Of a stretch of DNA of 64,000 nt, positions 57,254 to 64,000 are shown piece after piece. The DNA is taken from assembly GCF_003575975.1 (NCBI RefSeq), contig NZ_QQXK01000016.1, positions 1 to 64,000 of the forward strand, in the 5' to 3' direction. Every line of letters begins with the position of its first letter. Position 1 is the stretch's first letter. The notes under the pieces were generated by a model. That model saw nothing but the letters and a program-made list of their open reading frames with translations. It did no database searches and was not told the origin of the DNA. This DNA is from Galactobacter valiniphilus (GTDB lineage: Bacteria; Actinomycetota; Actinomycetes; Actinomycetales; Micrococcaceae). Position numbers and translations under genes: made by a program.

Positions 57254-57670
57254 TCACGACGCCGGCGGCGTGTTGAGCTGCCAGGAGACGCCGAAGCGGT
57301 CGTTGACCCAGGCGAAGCGCGGGCTGAAGGGGTATTCCCCGGCGGGCATGAGCGTGCCGCCGCCCTCGCCCAGCGAGGCGGCGAGCGTGTCCACCTGAGC
57401 GGCGTCGTCCACGTCGAGGAAGAGCGAGAGCGAGGGCGTGAAGTCGAACGCGTGGTTCACGAAGGAATCGAAGTAGCGCAGGCGCTGGCCCGCCACCACG
57501 AGGAAGCCGGCGGCGACGGTGCCCGCGGGGCCCGGCCCCGCGTCGTCGTACAGCTCCTCCGATTCGAGTGAGGCGGCGACGCCGGCGGCGGCGAACGCCT
57601 CGAGGGTGGCCGTGGCCCACGCCCGGGCCGTGCCGCCCTGGAACATGAGGAAGGGGGTCAGCGCTGCCAT
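57254..57670 (-). CDS. VOC-fold (PhnB-like) protein
   Basis: A 138-residue protein of the 3-demethylubiquinone/PhnB type of the VOC superfamily. The opening LTPFLMFQGGTARAWATA, the FLVVAGQRLRYFDSFVNHAFDFTPSLSLFLDV stretch and the closing RFAWVNDRFGVSWQLN are family-typical. These proteins are of uncertain function. The gene lies 20 bases upstream of the Nei-like gene and may share its transcript; the divergent cupin gene starts 84 bases away. Confidence 0.88.
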   Translation of the reverse strand: MAALTPFLMFQGGTARAWATATLEAFAAAGVAASLESEELYDDAGPGPAGTVAAGFLVVAGQRLRYFDSFVNHAFDFTPSLSLFLDVDDAAQVDTLAASLGEGGGTLMPAGEYPFSPRFAWVNDRFGVSWQLNTPPAS

Positions 57671-57754
57671 GGGAGCCTCCGGGTGATCGCTGGCTTGCTC
57701 GGGAGACCAGCCTACAAACACCCCCGGACGCACCGCCCGGTTAGGGTGAAATCC

Positions 57755-58177
57755 ATGAGCGGATTTCATGTGCTTCCGGGCGCCGGCATCGAGGCAGCGC
57801 TCACCGTCAACCCCCGGCAGTACCTCGTGGGGGACCTGGCCCGGCCGCAGGAGCTCGCCAACCCGACGGTGGGCGCCACGGAGATCGGGATCGTCGACTA
57901 CGCCGAGGTCTCGCTTGAACCGCCGCACTTCCACCCCGAGAACGGCGAGTTCATCTACGTGCTGGCCGGGCGGATCCTCATGTGGGATCTGGACGCGGAC
58001 GTCGTCCACACCCTGAACGCCGGGGACTTCCTGGCCATGGCGCCCGGCCATCCCCACGCGCAGAAGTCGGCGGCCGGCACGCGGCTGCTCTTCGTGAAGT
58101 CCCCGGGCGGGAACGACAAGACGCTCCTCGAGCTCACGCCCGAGATCCTCGCCTGGCAGCGCGACGCCGTGGTTTAA
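57755..58177 (+). CDS. Cupin-domain protein
   Basis: A 140-residue single-cupin protein. Metal-binding motif 1 is PPHFHPENGEFIYVLAGR (His, His, Glu) and motif 2 is GDFLAMAPGHPHAQKSA with the last His. Likely a small-molecule sensor, isomerase or dioxygenase-like protein; substrate unknown. Its stop overlaps the stop of the convergent lhr gene by four bases. Confidence 0.85.
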   Translation: MSGFHVLPGAGIEAALTVNPRQYLVGDLARPQELANPTVGATEIGIVDYAEVSLEPPHFHPENGEFIYVLAGRILMWDLDADVVHTLNAGDFLAMAPGHPHAQKSAAGTRLLFVKSPGGNDKTLLELTPEILAWQRDAVV

Positions 58178-61100
58178 CCCCGCCAGCGCAGCCCCGAGGG
58201 CAGCGTCCCGAAGCCGGCCGCCACGAGCGCGCGCGCCACGGGCGTGCCGAGGATCGCGAGACCGTTGACCTTCTGCATGCTCATCTTCTCCACGCGCGCC
58301 GTGCACAGCGCCTCGGCCAGGGCCGGTGCGGCGGCGGCGAGCACGCCCTCGCGCTCGTCGAAGCACAACAGCGTCTTGCCGCCGCGCTCGACGTAGAGCA
58401 CCAGCTCGCCGTCCACGAGCACCACCACGGCGCCGGCCTTGCGGCCCGGGCGGTGCCCCGTGGCGGTCGCCGAGGCGCCCTCCGGCACGGGCAACGACGG
58501 CCACGCGAGGGCCGCGCCGTAGGGGTTGGCCGGGTCGGTCGCGGCCAGGGCCAGCGCCACGGGCGCCTCCCGGCGCGCGTCCTCGTCCCGCGCGTGCGAG
58601 CGCAGCCGATCCACCGTGGCGGCCGTGGAGAACTGGGCGGCGCCGAGCCGCTCCACGAAGTAGCCGCGGCGCGCGATGCCCTGCTCCTCCATGCGCGAGA
58701 GCACCTTGTAGAGCATCCCGAAGCCGCCGGGCACGTCCTCGGCCTGCACCGAGCCCTTCGTCAGCACGCCGTAGCGGTCAAGCAGCACCTCGCTCGTAGC
58801 GTGGGCGCGCAGCGTCGCGTCGGGTTCGGGCGTGGGTAGCAGGCTCCACCGCCCCTGGGCCGCCGGCAGCGACGGAGGCGCGGCACGCCCCGAGCCGTAG
58901 CGCTCAATGCCCGACGGCGCCCGCTCGCCACCCGGCGCGGCCCCCGTTGCGGGGCGGCCGGCACCGGATCCGTCCGCGCCGGCGTCGCCCGCCCAGCCGC
59001 CGCCCGAGGCGGCGCCGAACGCGTCGGGTGAGCCCGCGCCGTCGGGCCTGAGGCCCCGGCCGAGCCCCGCCCCGTAGCCGCGCGCGCGCAGCCCGCGCAC
59101 GTGGCCGAGGCGCGCCGTGCGGGCGCGCGGATCGCTCTTGCGCTTGTGGGCCGCCTTGCCGCCCGAGAGCATGCCGCGGACGGCGCCGTAGGAGTCGTTC
59201 GTGATGAGCCCGGCCCACACGAGGTCCCACAGCGCGGCGGCGAGTTGGGCCTCGGGGACGTGGCCCTCGCCCTCGAGCCGCGCGGCGAGCTGGCCGAGGA
59301 ACCAGCCGCCGCCGCCGGCGAGGGCCTCGAGGATGCGCAGGTGCAGGGCGCTCGGCTCGAAGTCCTCGTCGCGGCGCAGGGTGAGGGGAGCGGAGTCGGA
59401 GAGGTGCAGGGACACCCAGCCGTCGTCGCCCGCGAGGGAGCCGGCGCCGGAGAAGATGACCTCGCCCGAGGTGAGCAGCTCGTCCAGCCAGGCCGGCTGG
59501 TAGCCGCGGACGCGCGAGGGCAGGACGAAGCCCTCCCAGGCGCTGGCCGGGACGGGCACGCCCGCGAGCTGTTCCACCACGAGGGCCACGCCGTCGACGC
59601 CGCGCAGCTGCTGGGGAAGGTACTGCCAATCGGCGAGGAACCGGGCGAGCGCGGGCTGCTCCACGGGCTCCACCTCGGCGCGCAGGGCGGCGAGGGAGCG
59701 GCGGCGGATGCGGCGCAGGATCTCCTTCTCGCACCACTCCTGCTCGCCGCTGGGCGCGGGGCGGTACTCGCCCGGCGTGACGCGCTGCTCCTGCGCGAGG
59801 CGCTGAAGGGTCTGGGTCACGACGGCGCCGGCGAGGCCGAGCGCGGCGGCGGCCTCGCTCGCGGTGAACGGGCCGTGGGTGCGGGCGTAGCGGCCCACGA
59901 GGTCACCCAGCGGGTCCGGGACGGGCTCCACGAAGGCGAGTGGCACGCCCATGGGCAGGGCCACGCCGAGGGCGTCGCGCAGGCGGGAGGCGTCCTCGAT
60001 CGCGGCGTAGACGGCGCGGCCGTTGAGGTGAACGGCGAGGGCGCGGCGGCTCGCGACGAGCTCCTGTGCCCAGGCCTCGGCCTGTTCCGCGCTCGCGTGG
60101 GGTGCGTCCTCGACGTCATCCGTCGCCGCGGGGTCCCGCAGGCGCGCCGCGAGCTCGTCCGCGGAGAGCGGGCCGAGCAGGCGCAGGAGGTCCGCGGCGC
60201 CCTCGAGCCCGCGCAGGCGGCGCTGCGGGGCCAGGCGTTGGGCCTCGGCCTCGACGGCCAGCATGACGTCGGCGTCTAGCAGCTCGCGCAGCTCCTCGCG
60301 GCCCAGCAGATCGGCCAGGAGAGAGGGGTCGAGCGAGAGCGCGGCGGCGCGGCGTTCGGCGAGCGGCGAGTCGCCCTCGTAGAGGAACTGGGCCACGTAG
60401 CCGAAGAGGAGGGACTGCGCGAAGGGGCTCGGCGCCTGCGTCTGCACCTCGACCACGCGGATCTTGCGGGACTGCAGGGCGGTCGCGAGCGCGTTGAGGG
60501 CCGGCAGGTCGTAGACGTCCTGGAGGCACTCGCGCACCGTCTCCAGGATGATCGGGAACTGCGGGTACTTGGCGGCGACCTCCAGGAGCTGCGAGGCGCG
60601 CTGGCGCTGCTGCCACAGGGGCGTGCGCTTGCCAGGATCGCGGCGGGGGAGCAGGAGGGCGCGCGCGGCGCACTCGCGGAAGCGCGCGGCAAAAAGCGCC
60701 GAGCCGCCCACCTCGGCGGTCACGGCCTCCTGCAGCTCGTCGGGGTCGAAGAGGAAGAGCTCGGCGCCCGGCGGCTCGTCGTCCATGAGCGGCACGCGCA
60801 GCACGATGCCGTCGTCCGCCGCCATGGCCGAGCCGTCCAATCCGTAGCGCTCGTGCAGGCGCGCGCCCACGGCGAGGGCCCACGGCGCGTGGACCTTCAT
60901 GCCGTAGGGGGAATGCAGGATGACGCGCCAATCGCCCAACTCGTCCTGGAAGCGCTCGAGCACCAGGGTGGTGTCGCTCGGAACGGTCGCCGTGGCCTCG
61001 AGCTGCTCGCGCAGATAGGCCAGCAGGTTGTCCTGCGCCCACTCGTCCAGGCCCATCGCGGCGAGGCGCTCGCGGGCCGGCCCGTCCTCGGCGCCGGCGA

Positions 61101-63378
61101 GCTCGCGCTGGAACGCGCCCTGCGCCGCGCCGAGCTCGGCAGGGCGGCCCAGGCCGTCGCCGTGCCAGAACGGCAGCTTGCCCGGCTGGCCGAACGCCGG
61201 CGTGACGAGCACGCGGTCGTGCGTGATGTCCTCGATCTTCCAGCTCGTGGCGCCGAGCGCAAAGACGTCGCCCACACGGGACTCGTAGACCATCTCCTCG
61301 TCCAGCTCGCCCACGCGGCGATTGCCCGTGCCGGCGTCCTCGGAGCCGGCCAGGTACACGCCGAAGAGCCCGCGGTCGGGGATGGTGCCGCCCGAGGTCA
61401 CGGCGAGGCGCTGGGCGCCGGGGCGGCCCTCGATCGTCCCGGCGTCGCGGTCCCAGATGACGCGCGGGCGCAGCTCGGCGAACTCGTCGGAGGGGTACTT
61501 GCCCGCGAGCAGGTCAAGCGTGGCCTCGAAGGCGCTGCGGGGGAGCGAGGCGAACGGCGCGCTGCCGCGCACCAGCTCGAACCATTCCTCCACGTCGATG
61601 GGCCCCAGGGCACAGGCCGCGACGGTCTGCTGGGCCAGGATGTCCAGCGGGTTCGCGGGGACGGCCATGGACTCGATGCGCCCGGCGAGCATGCGTTCCA
61701 CCGTGATGGCGCTGGAGACGAGGTCGCCGCGGTGCTTGGGGAAGAACACGCCGGTGGACGGCGCGCCCACCTGGTGGCCGGCGCGGCCCACGCGCTGCAG
61801 GCCGGAGGAGACGGAGCCGGGGGCCTCGACCTGGATCACGAGGTCCACGAGGCCCATGTCGATGCCGAGTTCAAGCGAGCTCGTCGCGACGACACAGCGC
61901 AGCCGGCCCGACTTCAGGTCGTCCTCGATCTGCGCGCGGCGTTCCTTGGAGACCGAGCCGTGGTGCGCGCGGGCGAGCAGCTCGGGCGCGCCGGCCGTCT
62001 GCCCGGCCTGGGCCATGACCTGGGCCGGAGCCCGGTTCGCGGGCATTCTCCAGTTCGCTTCCATGCTCGACGACGCATCCGCGCCCGGGTGCCCCGGGGC
62101 ACCCGGGGTGCCGTCCCCGGCACCCGGCCACGTGGCGTCGGGCAGGAGGGCCCCGCCAGGGGCGGCGGCGGGCACCCCACCCGGCCACGCGGCGTCGAGC
62201 ACCTCGGAAAGCTGGACGGGCGCGCCCTCGTCGCCGTCGGCGGCGAGGCCCCGGCCAAAGGCGGCCGGCTGAAGGATCTCGCGGCTCGAGGAGCCGATGC
62301 CGCCCACCGTGAAGGCCGGGCCCTGCTCGGTGAGGCCCAGGCGCGCGGCGTGGATCTCGTTGAGGCGGCCCGTGAGGCGCTCGGCGAGACGGCGGGAGTT
62401 GGCGAAGACGATCGTGGAGTTCTTGGCCTCGATGAGGTCGACGATCTTTTCCTCGACGTGCGGCCAGATGGACGCGTTGGGCTCGGGGGAGGAGCCGGGG
62501 CCGAGGTCGTGCGCGGCGGAGGCGCTGGGCAGGTCCGCCATGTCGGGCACGGGGACCGTGATGGTCAGGTCCCAGGCCTTGGTGGACTCGGGGGCCACGA
62601 TCGCCACGGGGCGCGAGCCGCCGAGGAAGCGGGCCACCTCCTCGCGGGGCTCCACGGTGGCGGAGAGGCCGATGCGCTGCGCCGGCTGCGGCAGGATCGC
62701 GTCGAGGCGCTCGAGGCTGAGGGCCAGGTGGGCACCGCGCTTGGTGTTGGCGACGGCGTGGACCTCGTCCACGATGACCGTGTCCACGCGCGTGAGCGAC
62801 TCGCGCGCCTTGGACGTGAGCATGAGGTAGAGGGATTCCGGCGTGGTGATGAGGACGTCTGGCGGGTGGCTCGCGAGGGCGCGGCGCTCGGCCGGGGTGG
62901 TGTCGCCCGAGCGCACGCCGACCGAGACCTCGGGGACGGGGACGCCCAGGCGGCGGGCCGTCTGCGTGATGCCGATGAGGGGCGAGCGAAGGTTGCGCTC
63001 CACGTCAACACCGAGGGCCTTGAGCGGGGAGATGTAGAGGACGCGGGTGCCCTCGTTGTGGTGCTTGCGTTTGGCGGCTTGTGCTTTGTCCTGGAGCGAG
63101 GCGCGCGGGGCGATGGCGCCCGTGGCCGGGTCCAGCCCCGGCAGGGTGCCCTGGCCCTGGGCGTTTCTGATGAAGGAGTCGAGCGCCCACAGGAACGCGG
63201 ACAGGGTCTTGCCCGAGCCGGTGGGGGCGATGACGAGGGCGTGGTGGCCCCGGCTGATGGCGTCCCACGCGCCGATCTGGGCCGTGGTGGGCGCGGGAAA
63301 GGCCCCCTGGAACCACTCGCGGGTGGCGGGGGAGAAACGCTCAAGCACGCTCGCGGCGCTCGGGGATTGCGGCATCAT
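58174..63378 (-). CDS. lhr: Lhr-type large DEAD/DEAH-box helicase
   Basis: A 1734-residue superfamily-2 helicase of the actinobacterial Lhr type, a 3'-5' helicase active on DNA-RNA hybrids and induced by DNA damage. Seen: Q-motif region, Walker A APTGSGKTLS (about 51-60), DEVH in VIVDEVHAV, SAT in LSATVEP, motif V ATSSLELGIDMG, motif VI QRVGRAGHQVG, then the winged helix and Lhr-specific C-terminal half. Two Gly/Pro/Ala-rich low-complexity inserts are obvious: about 395-460, between the two RecA domains, and about 1430-1485. They make this protein longer than the usual 1500-1600 residues. Orthology is confident; biological role as in other Actinobacteria. Confidence 0.93.
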   Translation of the reverse strand: MMPQSPSAASVLERFSPATREWFQGAFPAPTTAQIGAWDAISRGHHALVIAPTGSGKTLSAFLWALDSFIRNAQGQGTLPGLDPATGAIAPRASLQDKAQAAKRKHHNEGTRVLYISPLKALGVDVERNLRSPLIGITQTARRLGVPVPEVSVGVRSGDTTPAERRALASHPPDVLITTPESLYLMLTSKARESLTRVDTVIVDEVHAVANTKRGAHLALSLERLDAILPQPAQRIGLSATVEPREEVARFLGGSRPVAIVAPESTKAWDLTITVPVPDMADLPSASAAHDLGPGSSPEPNASIWPHVEEKIVDLIEAKNSTIVFANSRRLAERLTGRLNEIHAARLGLTEQGPAFTVGGIGSSSREILQPAAFGRGLAADGDEGAPVQLSEVLDAAWPGGVPAAAPGGALLPDATWPGAGDGTPGAPGHPGADASSSMEANWRMPANRAPAQVMAQAGQTAGAPELLARAHHGSVSKERRAQIEDDLKSGRLRCVVATSSLELGIDMGLVDLVIQVEAPGSVSSGLQRVGRAGHQVGAPSTGVFFPKHRGDLVSSAITVERMLAGRIESMAVPANPLDILAQQTVAACALGPIDVEEWFELVRGSAPFASLPRSAFEATLDLLAGKYPSDEFAELRPRVIWDRDAGTIEGRPGAQRLAVTSGGTIPDRGLFGVYLAGSEDAGTGNRRVGELDEEMVYESRVGDVFALGATSWKIEDITHDRVLVTPAFGQPGKLPFWHGDGLGRPAELGAAQGAFQRELAGAEDGPARERLAAMGLDEWAQDNLLAYLREQLEATATVPSDTTLVLERFQDELGDWRVILHSPYGMKVHAPWALAVGARLHERYGLDGSAMAADDGIVLRVPLMDDEPPGAELFLFDPDELQEAVTAEVGGSALFAARFRECAARALLLPRRDPGKRTPLWQQRQRASQLLEVAAKYPQFPIILETVRECLQDVYDLPALNALATALQSRKIRVVEVQTQAPSPFAQSLLFGYVAQFLYEGDSPLAERRAAALSLDPSLLADLLGREELRELLDADVMLAVEAEAQRLAPQRRLRGLEGAADLLRLLGPLSADELAARLRDPAATDDVEDAPHASAEQAEAWAQELVASRRALAVHLNGRAVYAAIEDASRLRDALGVALPMGVPLAFVEPVPDPLGDLVGRYARTHGPFTASEAAAALGLAGAVVTQTLQRLAQEQRVTPGEYRPAPSGEQEWCEKEILRRIRRRSLAALRAEVEPVEQPALARFLADWQYLPQQLRGVDGVALVVEQLAGVPVPASAWEGFVLPSRVRGYQPAWLDELLTSGEVIFSGAGSLAGDDGWVSLHLSDSAPLTLRRDEDFEPSALHLRILEALAGGGGWFLGQLAARLEGEGHVPEAQLAAALWDLVWAGLITNDSYGAVRGMLSGGKAAHKRKSDPRARTARLGHVRGLRARGYGAGLGRGLRPDGAGSPDAFGAASGGGWAGDAGADGSGAGRPATGAAPGGERAPSGIERYGSGRAAPPSLPAAQGRWSLLPTPEPDATLRAHATSEVLLDRYGVLTKGSVQAEDVPGGFGMLYKVLSRMEEQGIARRGYFVERLGAAQFSTAATVDRLRSHARDEDARREAPVALALAATDPANPYGAALAWPSLPVPEGASATATGHRPGRKAGAVVVLVDGELVLYVERGGKTLLCFDEREGVLAAAAPALAEALCTARVEKMSMQKVNGLAILGTPVARALVAAGFGTLPSGLRWRG

Positions 63379-63443
63379 GGTCAGGGTACGCGTGGAGGGC
63401 GACGAGATGCCCTTCGCGGACCGGACGTGATGAGGCGCAGGCG

Positions 63444-64000
63444 ATGGTGGCGGACAAGATCAACAGCGGAGACGACGAGAAGCGCAGCTTCCTGCCGCTC
63501 GTGGTGGGGTTGATCGCGCTCGCCTTGGTGGTGGGGTTGATCGTCTACATCTCGCTCGCCAACGGCGGCGAGGAGAAGAACGAGCCGGCCGCCCCGCGGG
63601 CGATCGCCGGGTACAGCTACTCCCAGGTGCTCTCGCGTCAGGAGGCCCAGGCCGTGGGGATGTTCGACGCCGGGTCGCTGGGTTCGGGAACCTCCCTCAC
63701 CCTGGAGCGGGCCGATTGGCCCGGTCTGGTGGATGCCGTCGAGATTGCCGCGGCGTCCTGGGGCGACGGGGCGGACCAGCCGGCGTTGAGGGCCGCCACC
63801 GCGGTGGTGGAGCGGGGGAACTTCCTCGACAACGAGCTCATCGACAACGGCCACCCGCGCACGCAGCTGCCGTCCATGAGCATCGAGGCCACGCGAGCCC
63901 AGTGGGAGGCGACCCTGGCCGTGCTGAAGGAGGCCCAACCGCGGGTTGGCTCGGACGCGCAGCCGGCGCTGGGGCGGGCCATGGCCTCGATCGAGGCGCA
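63444..64000 (+). CDS. Membrane-anchored protein, runs off window end
   Basis: An open frame with ATG at 63444 (GTG 63447 also possible) and no stop before the window ends, at least 185 residues. A short charged start (ADKINSGDDEKRSF) is followed by one strong membrane segment (about residues 17-39), then an exported-looking soluble part with no recognised motif. Divergent from lhr with about 65 bases between starts. The 3' end is missing here. Confidence 0.6.
   Translation, partial: MVADKINSGDDEKRSFLPLVVGLIALALVVGLIVYISLANGGEEKNEPAAPRAIAGYSYSQVLSRQEAQAVGMFDAGSLGSGTSLTLERADWPGLVDAVEIAAASWGDGADQPALRAATAVVERGNFLDNELIDNGHPRTQLPSMSIEATRAQWEATLAVLKEAQPRVGSDAQPALGRAMASIEA

Noticed and set aside
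1-64000. CRISPR array, rRNA or tRNA genes, prophage or plasmid origin
   Set aside because: No regularly spaced direct repeats, no tRNA-like cloverleaf with the TTCGA arm noticed, no rRNA or phage structural genes, and no origin-like iterons were seen. A tRNA scan was not possible here.

Overview
The window is very G+C-rich (by eye about 70%) and reads as the chromosome of an actinobacterium, probably a member of the Micrococcales. Pointers are an Rpf/LysM resuscitation factor, an actinobacterial Lhr helicase, a LexA box of the TCGAA-N6-TTCGA type, a ClgR/PopR-like XRE protein beside ClpP genes, many GTG starts and very GC-rich hairpin terminators. The genus cannot be fixed from sequence alone. 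No rRNA, tRNA or CRISPR array was seen.

Layout. 1-5,000: possible mobile-element end, SNF2/SWIM helicase, DUF1648 membrane protein. 5,000-13,900: two related TetR genes, a frameshifted PhzF-like gene, an aldo/keto-reductase fragment, a two-gene ClpP operon whose second product has lost its active site, an XRE regulator, an SDR and an MFS exporter. 13,900-16,900: an aldo/keto reductase whose 3' end is duplicated on either side of an AT-richer OLD-type ATPase/TOPRIM gene, the clearest acquired DNA here. 16,900-25,000: two near-identical SAM riboswitches controlling a sulfur-scavenging cluster (CUT1-type ABC binding protein and two permeases, a DszA-like flavin monooxygenase, a DszC homologue and a second DszC/SfnB-fold enzyme). 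25,000-31,200: a TrpXYZ-type ABC transporter, rpf, a cytochrome b membrane protein and an SDR behind a perfect TetR-type palindrome. 31,200-38,700: small enzymes, an SOS-controlled umuDC operon with a catalytically dead UmuD, and a large secreted subtilase. 38,700-42,000: pyridoxal kinase/ThiD-like gene and a queuosine-salvage pair (transporter and Tgt). 42,000-64,000: lipoprotein, FUSC-like permease, hypothetical and core-type enzymes, a beta-ketoacyl synthase facing a TetR gene across a double operator, acetyltransferases, a Nei-like glycosylase, a cupin, the giant helicase Lhr and the start of one more gene.

The most notable system is the SAM-riboswitch cluster. It pairs a transporter of the carbohydrate (CUT1) class with Dsz-type C-S bond-cleaving monooxygenases, which suggests import and desulfurisation of a sulfur-bearing organic compound, perhaps sugar-like, when SAM is low. 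Secondary themes are two pseudo-proteases, each encoded beside a partner that looks active (ClpP-like/ClpP and UmuD-like/UmuC), and a lone OLD-family candidate defence gene inserted at the 3' end of a housekeeping gene. Functions are inferred from recognised family features read by eye; no database search was run.
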